From Sphingobacterium pedocola (GTDB taxonomy: Bacteria > Bacteroidota > Bacteroidia > Sphingobacteriales > Sphingobacteriaceae): a DNA stretch of 64,000 bases. A program made the translations under genes and the position numbers. This document shows, piece after piece, positions 8,674 to 16,633 of the stretch; the stretch's first letter is position 1, and every line of letters begins with the position of its first letter. The notes beneath the pieces are model-generated. The model had not been told where the DNA came from. It ran no database searches and saw nothing but the letters and a program-made list of their open reading frames with translations. Location: the NCBI RefSeq assembly GCF_015209965.1, contig NZ_MU158689.1, positions 1,915,745-1,979,744 of the forward strand, in the 5' to 3' direction.

Positions 8674-10158
8674 TTAAATACTTTTAGTTGCAGAAACACC
8701 ATCTACCATACGTGCTATACCGAGCGTATTCTCGTTTTTCAATTCTTCTGGCAAGAACTCATCTGGATAGTTTTGGAATGCCAAAGGGCGTACAAAACGC
8801 TTTACCGCATCAGGACCAACCGAAGTAAATCTCGGATCAGTACATGCTGGAAAAGGTCCTCCGTGTTGCATAGCATGCACCACTTCAACACCTGTAGGCA
8901 TTCCGTTGAACAAAAGACGACCTGCTTTATCTTTAATAACATTGAAAATATCCTGATGCGCGCGCGCATCTTCTTTCGTACAGGCCATCGTAATCGTCAA
9001 TTGTCCTTTCAGCTGTTGAGCAACAGCCAATACTTCCTCATAGTTTTCTGCTTCTACCACTACGCCAAACGGTCCGAAAACCTCTTCGCCCAATATAGGG
9101 TTAGCAATAAAGTTTTCTGCCGAAGTCGTGACAACTTTAGGACGACCCTGGCCATTGACGGCTTCCGTCACTGATTCTGAAAGAACGGCAACTTGATCCT
9201 GTGTACTTAATGTTGCTTTATTTTTTTCAAAAGCCGCGTAGATACCTGGATTCAGCATCGTTGCAGGTGCAATGTCAAAAATCTCTGCTTCTAATGCGTT
9301 TTTAAAACGGTCCATATCTTCGCTTTTGACACCGATAAAAATACCTGGATTTGTACAGAATTGCCCTACACCCATCGTCAGCGAAGTGGCATATTCCTTC
9401 GCCAATATTTCCGCCTTCTCCTTCAACACGTTTGTAAAAGCAAATACCGGATTGATACTTCCCATTTCTGCAAAGACCGGAATAGGCTCTTCACGTTGAT
9501 TGGCAATATCAAACAACGCCTTTCCTCCCCTATATGACCCAGTAAAACCTACCGCCTTCACTGCCGGATGCGCTACCAGATAAGCCCCGACCTGGGTATC
9601 CGTACCTTCTACGTTATTGCCTAGAAAATGGCTAAATACGCCTTCGGGCCAACCAAAATCCTTTATCGTCGATATGATCGCATCTGCCATAATCGTCGAT
9701 GTCTTTGTATGACCGGGATGTCCTTTGACGATTACGGAACAGCCGGCACCTATTGCGCTAGCGGTATCACCACCTGCTGTCGAAAAAGCAAAAGGAAAAT
9801 TACTGGCACCAAAAACCACAACGGGTCCAATGCCTATACTTAATTTACGTATATCACTTTTGCCTTTTTCGAGATTCGGCAGATCGATGCGGGCTTCAAT
9901 ATAAGTTCCCGAAGCTACTGCATTGGCATAAGATCGCCACTGTCCTACTGTACGTGCCTTTTCGCCCGTAAGACGAGCAAACGGCAATGCTGTTTCGCGA
10001 TGTGCGGCATCCAGTAAATCTTGTCCTAATCCTTCAATTTTATTCGCCACGGCATGCATAAAAGAAGCACGTTCGGCTATAGTTGTAGATTTTAAAAATT
10101 GAAACGCCTCACTGGCTAAGTTGACCAATCCTTCTAAATATGCTTTTGGTTGATTCAT
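8674..10158 (-). CDS. 2-oxoglutarate semialdehyde dehydrogenase (NADP+)
   Basis: A 494-residue aldehyde dehydrogenase of the AldH / 2,5-dioxovalerate dehydrogenase subgroup. The general base Glu231 (FAEMGSINP) and nucleophile Cys268 (GVGQFCTNPG) are visible. It should oxidise 2-oxoglutarate semialdehyde to 2-oxoglutarate, the last step of hydroxyproline breakdown, feeding the TCA cycle. The same enzyme class also serves L-arabinose and glucarate pathways, but the epimerase, deaminase and FAD dehydrogenase on either side settle the role here. An 11-bp hairpin (10185-10220) separates it from the deaminase gene upstream and may tune relative expression. Confidence 0.9.
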   Translation of the reverse strand: MNQPKAYLEGLVNLASEAFQFLKSTTIAERASFMHAVANKIEGLGQDLLDAAHRETALPFARLTGEKARTVGQWRSYANAVASGTYIEARIDLPNLEKGKSDIRKLSIGIGPVVVFGASNFPFAFSTAGGDTASAIGAGCSVIVKGHPGHTKTSTIMADAIISTIKDFGWPEGVFSHFLGNNVEGTDTQVGAYLVAHPAVKAVGFTGSYRGGKALFDIANQREEPIPVFAEMGSINPVFAFTNVLKEKAEILAKEYATSLTMGVGQFCTNPGIFIGVKSEDMDRFKNALEAEIFDIAPATMLNPGIYAAFEKNKATLSTQDQVAVLSESVTEAVNGQGRPKVVTTSAENFIANPILGEEVFGPFGVVVEAENYEEVLAVAQQLKGQLTITMACTKEDARAHQDIFNVIKDKAGRLLFNGMPTGVEVVHAMQHGGPFPACTDPRFTSVGPDAVKRFVRPLAFQNYPDEFLPEELKNENTLGIARMVDGVSATKSI

Positions 10159-10184
10159 TATTATTTAGTTTATATTTAAAACGA

Positions 10185-10220
10185 GCTGTAGGCGACAAGT
10201 ATCTACCAATCGCCTACAGC
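10185..10220 (-). terminator. Intercistronic 11-bp hairpin
   Basis: Bases 10185-10195 (GCTGTAGGCGA) pair perfectly with 10210-10220, with a 14-base loop. On the minus strand it follows the deaminase gene and is followed by GTTTTAAATATAAA, only a weak U-run. It could be a leaky terminator or an mRNA-stabilising hairpin inside the operon. A separate 14-bp palindrome at 10238-10251 overlaps the deaminase stop codon. Confidence 0.5.
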
Positions 10221-10246
10221 ACCACAGATTATAGACCGTTAAGATC

Positions 10247-11149
10247 TTAACCTAATTTCGGGCGAGTGGCGATACCGTCAGCAATTATTTTATTAATCCG
10301 ATCGGCCTCTTCACCGATCAACGGAAGGCGTGGCGCACGCACATGTGGTGTGCTTATGCCTTCAGCAGTAGCTGCCAACTTAATGTATTGGATCAACTTT
10401 GGATGAATATCTAGTTCAAGCAAAGGCATGAACCAACGGTAAATCTCGACAGCTTTGTCAATGTTCCCTGATTTGGAGTAATTATACAATGCAACGGTCT
10501 CATTCGGAAATGCATCTACTAAACCTGCAACCAAACCATCCGCACCTAAAAACAATGTTTCTAAACAAATGGTATCTACACCACCCAGTATCTTAAAACG
10601 GTTGCCGAAACGATTCTTCATACGGGTTACATTTGCCAGGTCGCGAGTAGATTCTTTTACAGCCTGAATGGTAGGGCATGATTTCATTTCTTCGAACATA
10701 TCCAACGACACTAATGTACCGTAATCAACTGGATTGTTATAAATCAGAATAGGCAAATCAGTGGCGGCTGCAACAGACTTAAAATAAGCTACTACCTCGC
10801 GGTCATCTGCCCTATATCGCATTGGAGGCAGTAACATCAAACCATCAGCACCGAGCTCTTTTGCTTTCAAGGCAAAACTAACCGCATTTTTAGTGGTATT
10901 CTCTGCAATATTCAAAATCACCGGAACCCTGCCACCGGCTAGCTCTACTGCATAAGACAACAACTCAAATTTCTCTTCTGTCTCCAATACTGCTGCATCG
11001 CCTAACGAACCTGCTATGATAATACCGTGAATTCCTGCCGCAATCTGTGCTTCTGTATTTTTGGCAAACATTTCGTAATCAATATCACCATTCGCTGTAA
11101 AAGGGGTCAAAACAGCAGGATAAATTCCATTCCAGTCTAGTTTTTTCAT
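10247..11149 (-). CDS. DHDPS-family pyrroline-4-hydroxy-2-carboxylate deaminase
   Basis: A DHDPS/NAL-superfamily TIM-barrel lyase. I start it at the ATG at 11149 (MKKLDWNGIYP, 300 residues); an in-frame ATG at 11191 would add 14 residues that the family does not have. The Schiff-base lysine is Lys165 (IQAVKEST) and the partner tyrosine Tyr137 is in the YNNP motif. In this operon it should deaminate and dehydrate 1-pyrroline-4-hydroxy-2-carboxylate to 2-oxoglutarate semialdehyde. Dihydrodipicolinate synthase is less likely because the neighbours supply the other three hydroxyproline steps. It is the first enzyme gene after the regulator. Confidence 0.87.
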   Translation of the reverse strand: MKKLDWNGIYPAVLTPFTANGDIDYEMFAKNTEAQIAAGIHGIIIAGSLGDAAVLETEEKFELLSYAVELAGGRVPVILNIAENTTKNAVSFALKAKELGADGLMLLPPMRYRADDREVVAYFKSVAAATDLPILIYNNPVDYGTLVSLDMFEEMKSCPTIQAVKESTRDLANVTRMKNRFGNRFKILGGVDTICLETLFLGADGLVAGLVDAFPNETVALYNYSKSGNIDKAVEIYRWFMPLLELDIHPKLIQYIKLAATAEGISTPHVRAPRLPLIGEEADRINKIIADGIATRPKLG

Positions 11150-11176
11150 ATTTATTGTCAATTGTAATTTATAATT

Positions 11177-11184
11177 CAAATATA
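11177..11184 (-). promoter_or_regulatory. Candidate -7 element of the hydroxyproline operon
   Basis: On the minus strand the bases read TATATTTG, a full match to the Bacteroidota -7 consensus TAnnTTTG, 28 bases ahead of the deaminase ATG. At the right distance upstream there is only a weak -33 match (TTAG instead of TTTG), as often seen in activator-dependent promoters. Confidence 0.45.
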
Positions 11185-11276
11185 AATACAATCAAAACCA
11201 TCATCTAACCACCTTTTAATAAGTAACAACAGTATTTTAACCTATTGCGCATCGTTCGAACCGCAAAACACCATAC

Positions 11277-12140
11277 TTATTGGTACAACAATGTGATATA
11301 CTTATTTATATATTCTTTGGGAGATTCACCAATTACGTTACGAAACACCCGATTAAAGTTAGTTATACTATTGAAACCACATAAGTATGCCACCGTAGAT
11401 ATACAGTCATGTGTACCCGTCCCCAAGAGACGACATGCCTCCCGAACGCGTATATCATTTAAATAGGACACAAAGGTTTTACCTGTACTTTTTTTAAAGA
11501 ATCTACAAAATGCCTGGGGCGTCAGATGAGCCTGTTCAGCAACCTCACTCAGGGCGATATTATCTTTAAAATGTTCATCGATATACCGGCATAGTTTATT
11601 GATACGAATAGTGGCATGGGGTTCATTCTCTGAGAATGAAGCTCCGGAAAGCGGTTTCAGATGAGCTGACACGCTATTCAATGCCTTTAGTAAATAGAAA
11701 AAATTGATTAACTGATCCATATGATCAGATTTTTTCAAGATCTCAATCCTTCTTCGCACTTGGCTCAAGTAGGTATTGGGCACACGAAAACCCCTCTGAC
11801 TATTACTAATAAAATCTAACAACACCCCTAGCTCCGGTAAATCAAGCATACCTGCCAGGCGCCCCTTCACATTGAAGAAAACAGACACAGACCGCACTAA
11901 ACCACCAACTTGCTCATTCTTAAAAACGTGAGGCTGATTAGAGCCCAATAAAAAAATATCGTCTTTTCTAAAATTGTGCAAACTGTCGTCTACCATTAAC
12001 TGACCGGTCCCCTCCACAATCCAGATCAACTGATATTCCTCATGTCTGTGCATGTGAGGGTAAAATCGCTCTAGAATATCTTCTTGTACAAACAGCGTCC
12101 TATCTTTAGGAACGGGTACATTATAATGAATAGGCTTCAT
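11277..12140 (-). CDS. AraC family transcriptional regulator
   Basis: A 287-residue regulator. The N-terminal half is a cupin-like ligand-binding domain (HMHRHEEYQLIWIVEGTG, residues ~31-48). The C-terminal ~100 residues hold two helix-turn-helix motifs (ALSEVAEQAHLTPQAFCRFF and ISTVAYLCGFNSITNFNRVF) with the closing GESPKEY signature. It lies at the head of the leftward hydroxyproline operon and faces the rightward DUF5695/peptidase genes across a 287-base gap, so it likely controls one or both. The effector is probably hydroxyproline or a pathway intermediate; this is inferred from position only. Confidence 0.88.
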   Translation of the reverse strand: MKPIHYNVPVPKDRTLFVQEDILERFYPHMHRHEEYQLIWIVEGTGQLMVDDSLHNFRKDDIFLLGSNQPHVFKNEQVGGLVRSVSVFFNVKGRLAGMLDLPELGVLLDFISNSQRGFRVPNTYLSQVRRRIEILKKSDHMDQLINFFYLLKALNSVSAHLKPLSGASFSENEPHATIRINKLCRYIDEHFKDNIALSEVAEQAHLTPQAFCRFFKKSTGKTFVSYLNDIRVREACRLLGTGTHDCISTVAYLCGFNSITNFNRVFRNVIGESPKEYINKYITLLYQ

Positions 12141-12427
12141 AGTGTCGTCATTAGGTTTTATACAAATAGATCAAAATCTATGTCCAATATAATAATTAAA
12201 TCGCGTCATATGCAAGACAAAATCAAAACATGCTAAAAAATGCACGTCTCTTGTTAAAATTGGGTAAATAAACTTTAGGTAATAAAAGCATCTTTGTAAA
12301 GTAACGACTAGTTGTTCATTATTCTTTTTCGCGCTACGGAACAACTAATGGTCTGATTGGAAGTCTTTCCAATTGGAAAAAATATGTAAATTAAACTATA
12401 ACTAATCCGAGAAAAATTGTAACAGTT
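12141..12427. promoter_or_regulatory. Divergent control region with two inverted repeats
   Basis: This gap separates the araC-type gene from the rightward DUF5695 gene. TAGTTGTTC (12309-12317) is mirrored perfectly by GAACAACTA (12339-12347), 30 bases centre to centre, about three helical turns. TTTCCAATTGGAAA (12366-12379) is a 14-bp perfect palindrome and overlaps a second pairing TTGGAA/TTCCAA (12357-12372). CATCTTTG (12289-12296) resembles a -7 element for the rightward gene, without a clear -33 box. Either inverted repeat could be an operator. Confidence 0.45.
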
Positions 12428-15157
12428 ATGAAGAGACGAAGCAAGCTATCTATTATTTTACTGAGTGCCATCCTGTGTTGTACTTTTCACGTTGCCGCTC
12501 AACAAAATGAGCATCCGGTATGGACTGCGACAAAGAAGCAACCTGCAACCTTAGGCATCAATAAAGGAAAAAAAACCTTTAACCTGAATAGCCTAAAAAT
12601 TGAAGTATTAAACAGTTCCCAAACGTTGGCATCATTTAAGCCGCTTAACGGAGACGATACATTCGACTATTCTGTTACCGAACTATTAGACAAAAGAGAC
12701 CGAAATAAATTTTTCCATTTTGGAGATATTAATATACACATCAGGCCGACTTCATCCGAGAAATGGACGTTGTACTCTTCCGCGGAAAACCGACAAGATG
12801 TAACCGCGATCATCCCTAAAGGAAATACACTTTACTCGGCAGATATCACATCCACCATGAACGGAGCTCCTTTGCAAATTTTACGCTCCTGGGAAAATGA
12901 AAAAGGAGACCTAATCCTGAAATTTCAATTGGTCAACACGACTAATGAAGTTTACGAAATTGGTTCATTGGGTATCCCTTTACCTTTCAACAATAATATG
13001 GACTGGAAAAACCTGGAACAGGCGCACGCCCAAAACGTGTTTTATGACCCTTATATCGGTAAGGATGCCGGATATCTGCAAGTCAACCACCTACACGGCA
13101 CAGGACCTAGTTTACTCGTATTACCAGAAAAAAACAGTGGTTTCGAAGCCTATAACCCTCTCCTTACGGATCCTACCCCGAAGAGCATCACGTTTGAAGG
13201 ATTTCACGAATGGATGATCCACAGTAAGACCTATGCCGAGACGGACTGGAAAGGCGTAGAACAATGGAATACACCAACTTCCACAACACTAAAACCCGGA
13301 GAAACTAAAACCTATGCACTACGCTTCGTATTAGCACCGAGCATCAAAGAAATCGAACAGACCTTACTTGCACAAAACAGACCTGTAGCAATCGGAGCTC
13401 CCGGCTATTTGGTTCCTTTAGACGCTCCGGCCAAATTGTTCTTAAAACACACGCAAAAAATCACAAAAATATCTGTCTATCCCGACGGAGCCCTCACCAT
13501 CAACAAGGGTAAAAGCACCAAAAACAAATGGTCTGCCTTTGAAGTAACAGGCAACAAATGGGGGCGTGCTCGCCTCACGCTAACCTACAAGGATGGTAGC
13601 GAACAGACCATTCACTACAAAGTAATCCAACCGGAAAAAGATGTGGTCAACAACCTAGGTAATTTTTTAACAACAGTACAGTGGTTTGATGATAAAAAAG
13701 ATCCTTTTCATCGTGCTCCATCTGTAATCTCGTATGATTATGAGACAAAACAGCACCTTACCCAATCGCAAAATGCTTGGTTTTCGGGCTTGAGTGACGA
13801 AGCTGGAGCTGCCAGTTGGCTCGCTGCTATGATGAAGCAGATCATCCAACCTAACAAGGAAGAGGTAGATAAAATGAAGCGCTTTGTGCACGAGACCATG
13901 TATGGAAAGATCCAAAAAACAGAGGGTGACGCAAAATATGGTGTTGTTAAGAGTCTATTCTATTACGAACCCGATTCTATGCCTAAGGGAACATATAGTG
14001 ATCGTATTAATTATAAAACTTGGGCAGCATGGCCTAAAAAAGAGGCCGATAATTTGGGGCGTTCTTATAATTACCCTCATGTGGCAGCAGCACACTGGGT
14101 AATGTATAGACTAGCTAGAAACTACAATCAACTGGTACAGGAAGAAAGCTGGCAAACTTACTTGGACAGGGCATTCCGAACGACCATAGCTATGATAGAA
14201 AAAGCGCCATATTACGCACAGTTCGGACAAATGGAAGGAAGTATATTTCTCCTTATTTTACAAGATCTAAAAAGAGAAGGTTTGACAAATGCAGCCTCAC
14301 ATTTAGAGGCAGAGATGTTAAAACGTGCACAACACTGGAAGGCTTTGAAATATCCATTCGGCAGCGAAATGCCTTGGGACTCCACAGGACAGGAAGAGGT
14401 ATACATGTGGTCAAGGTACTTTGGAATTGATGAAAAAGCGGAAGTAACCTTAAATGCGATACTTGCATACGATCCGACGGTCCCGCATTGGGGTTACAAT
14501 GGCAGTGCACGCCGTTATTGGGACTTCGTATACGGAGGTAAACTATCCCGTATTGAAAGACAGTTGCATCACTATGGCTCCGCTCTCAACGCGATCCCGG
14601 TACTGACAGCCTATCGCGACGCACCGACGGATTTTCATCTATTAAGGGTGGGTCATGCAGGCACTTTGGGTGCTTTAGCCAATGTCACCGAAGATGGATT
14701 TGCTCCGGGCGCATTTCATTCTTTCCCTTCGACATTGGCCAATGATGGTATATCGGGCGACTATGGCTGCGGATTCTACGGTTATGCGGTCAATTCGGGA
14801 ACTTATATCATCAAACACCCTGAATTTGATTGGTTGGCTTTTAGCGGAAACCTCAAAAAGGTTAAAAATAAAATTGGAGTAGAAGTAAAAACAGCTTCCC
14901 GTGGACGTATATTCCTAGCAGAAGAGAACCTGTACACTACTTTGGACGCGGGAGAAATCACATATTTTTCTTATGACACCAAATCTAGAATGGTAGAATT
15001 GACCCTGAGTGACCAACAAGCAGAAATAGCTCCTTATACACTTATCAACCTCAATGAAGAAAGTGGGTATATCATAGAAGGATTTGAAAAAGACCAACTG
15101 GGACGGTACAAAATTCCGAGTTCTACCTTAAAAGTAATATTGAGTAAAAAAACATAA
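12428..15157 (+). CDS. DUF5695 domain protein, glycosidase-like
   Basis: A 909-residue exported protein with a signal peptide ending near residue 24 (...FHVAAQ). The N-terminal ~400 residues look like beta-sandwich domains. Residues ~430-760 are helix-rich, with aromatic/acidic patches (WSRYFGIDEKAE, HWGYNGSARRYWDF, GDYGCGFYGYAVNSG) reminiscent of an (alpha/alpha)6 barrel. I recognise the overall family as DUF5695, with no activity I can name. Its place opposite the hydroxyproline operon and ahead of three peptidase genes suggests it removes sugars from glycosylated, hydroxyproline-rich proteins. That is inference. A strong terminator follows 22 bases after the stop. Confidence 0.7.
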   Translation: MKRRSKLSIILLSAILCCTFHVAAQQNEHPVWTATKKQPATLGINKGKKTFNLNSLKIEVLNSSQTLASFKPLNGDDTFDYSVTELLDKRDRNKFFHFGDINIHIRPTSSEKWTLYSSAENRQDVTAIIPKGNTLYSADITSTMNGAPLQILRSWENEKGDLILKFQLVNTTNEVYEIGSLGIPLPFNNNMDWKNLEQAHAQNVFYDPYIGKDAGYLQVNHLHGTGPSLLVLPEKNSGFEAYNPLLTDPTPKSITFEGFHEWMIHSKTYAETDWKGVEQWNTPTSTTLKPGETKTYALRFVLAPSIKEIEQTLLAQNRPVAIGAPGYLVPLDAPAKLFLKHTQKITKISVYPDGALTINKGKSTKNKWSAFEVTGNKWGRARLTLTYKDGSEQTIHYKVIQPEKDVVNNLGNFLTTVQWFDDKKDPFHRAPSVISYDYETKQHLTQSQNAWFSGLSDEAGAASWLAAMMKQIIQPNKEEVDKMKRFVHETMYGKIQKTEGDAKYGVVKSLFYYEPDSMPKGTYSDRINYKTWAAWPKKEADNLGRSYNYPHVAAAHWVMYRLARNYNQLVQEESWQTYLDRAFRTTIAMIEKAPYYAQFGQMEGSIFLLILQDLKREGLTNAASHLEAEMLKRAQHWKALKYPFGSEMPWDSTGQEEVYMWSRYFGIDEKAEVTLNAILAYDPTVPHWGYNGSARRYWDFVYGGKLSRIERQLHHYGSALNAIPVLTAYRDAPTDFHLLRVGHAGTLGALANVTEDGFAPGAFHSFPSTLANDGISGDYGCGFYGYAVNSGTYIIKHPEFDWLAFSGNLKKVKNKIGVEVKTASRGRIFLAEENLYTTLDAGEITYFSYDTKSRMVELTLSDQQAEIAPYTLINLNEESGYIIEGFEKDQLGRYKIPSSTLKVILSKKT

Positions 15158-15178
15158 TCGATCATCATAAATTGGTTT

Positions 15179-15216
15179 AATGTGGAGTTGATTTTCAACT
15201 TCGCATTTTTTTATTT
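15179..15216 (+). terminator. Intrinsic terminator after the DUF5695 gene
   Basis: Bases 15179-15191 pair with 15195-15207 (13 bp including two G-T wobbles, 3-base loop), followed directly by a run of T. It separates the DUF5695 gene from the three peptidase genes, so these are either read through or have their own start in the A/T-rich 30 bases before 15247. Confidence 0.75.
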
Positions 15217-15246
15217 AGCTTCAATCAGAAAATAAAATATAAAAAA

Positions 15247-16629
15247 ATGTTTCCGTCACAAACTTATACTGAACGTCGAAATTTACTGAGCAGCTCAATA
15301 GAAAATGGCATGATTCTCCTCTTGGGAAATATTGAGAATCCGATCAATTTTGAGCACAATACCTATCCATTCAGACAAGACAGTACATTTTTGTACTATA
15401 TCGGCATTCAGGCTCCGCGATTAGCTGCTATAATTGACATCGATGAGCGCAAGACCATCTTATTTGGCGATGAAATGACTATCGACGACATTGTATGGAT
15501 GGGAAGACTGGCGACACTGCGAGAAAAGGCTGAGTTATCCGATATCACCGAAATTCAGCCTTTTGACAAACTGTATAGTCACATCCAAAAATCAAATCGC
15601 AGCATACATTACTTGCCTCCTTATCAATCGCATAACAAAATATTGCTACAAGACCTCTTGGGTATTCCTATACAACAATTAACTCCCTCTACAGTATTGT
15701 TGCGCACAGTTGCAACACAAAGAAACATCAAGCAGGATTTTGAACTTCAAGAGATTGAAAAAGCAGTAAATATAGCTGTAGACATGCACAGGATGGCGAT
15801 AGAAATCACAAAGCCGGGTTTCAAAGAGTATGAAATCACCAATGCTATCCAATATTATGCACAAAATCAAGACACTATTTTTGCCTATCCACCGATCGTA
15901 ACCAAACGGGGCGAGATATTGCACAATCATTATCAGCAAAACACCTTACAAATCGGGGATATGGTACTCAACGATTCGGGTGTTGAAACCCGACTTGGCT
16001 ATTGTTCGGATTTAACACGGACTTACCCCGTTGATCGGCGATTTACAACCCTTCAGGAGGACATGTATCATATCGTATTAAATGCGCTAAAAAAAGGTGA
16101 AAGTTTACTCCAACCCGGTAAAAAGTTTATAGACATCTATTACGAGACCTGTGAAGAATTGGTGGACGGGCTGATACAACTTGGATTTATGAAAGGAAAT
16201 CCAAAAGAAGCTGTTGCCAACAATGCACATACGTTGTTCTTCCAGTGCGGCCTAGGTCATATGATGGGACTGGATGTGCACGACATGGAAGACTTAGGTG
16301 AACAATACGTAGGCTATACAGACGACGAACCAAAGAATACAACGCTATTTGGATTAAAATCATTGCGTCTGGGCAAAGCCCTCGAACCCGGCAATGTACT
16401 TACAGTAGAACCGGGCATCTATATCATACCCGAACTGATCGATCAATGCAAAGCCAATAAAATGTTTACAGATTTTGTGAACTACGACAAATTAACGCAG
16501 CACCAAGATTTCGGAGGGATACGGATTGAAGACAACTACGTCATCACGCCTACCGGATACCGTAGAATAGGTAACTACCTGGAACGAGAAGTAAAAGAAA
16601 TCTACACCCTTAGACAAAAATCCCTTTAA
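15247..16629 (+). CDS. Xaa-Pro aminopeptidase (M24B, aminopeptidase P)
   Basis: A 460-residue metallopeptidase without a signal peptide, hence cytosolic. Residues 1-130 form the aminopeptidase P N-terminal domain. The pita-bread domain follows with all five dinuclear-metal ligands: Asp243 (LNDSG), Asp255 (CSDLTRT), His338 (GLGHMMG), Glu388 (VEPGIY) and Glu428 (GIRIEDN). It removes an N-terminal residue before proline, and often hydroxyproline, from imported peptides. It is the first of three peptidase genes with spacings of 4 and 5 bases. Cytosolic X-Pro cleavage is what a collagen- or extensin-peptide user would need. Confidence 0.93.
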   Translation: MFPSQTYTERRNLLSSSIENGMILLLGNIENPINFEHNTYPFRQDSTFLYYIGIQAPRLAAIIDIDERKTILFGDEMTIDDIVWMGRLATLREKAELSDITEIQPFDKLYSHIQKSNRSIHYLPPYQSHNKILLQDLLGIPIQQLTPSTVLLRTVATQRNIKQDFELQEIEKAVNIAVDMHRMAIEITKPGFKEYEITNAIQYYAQNQDTIFAYPPIVTKRGEILHNHYQQNTLQIGDMVLNDSGVETRLGYCSDLTRTYPVDRRFTTLQEDMYHIVLNALKKGESLLQPGKKFIDIYYETCEELVDGLIQLGFMKGNPKEAVANNAHTLFFQCGLGHMMGLDVHDMEDLGEQYVGYTDDEPKNTTLFGLKSLRLGKALEPGNVLTVEPGIYIIPELIDQCKANKMFTDFVNYDKLTQHQDFGGIRIEDNYVITPTGYRRIGNYLEREVKEIYTLRQKSL

Positions 16630-16633
16630 GAAA

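Noticed and set aside
8479..9174. 231-codon open frame opposite the epimerase and aldehyde dehydrogenase genes
   Set aside because: It spans two genes on the other strand that have full catalytic motifs, and its translation shows no domain, signal or plausible composition.
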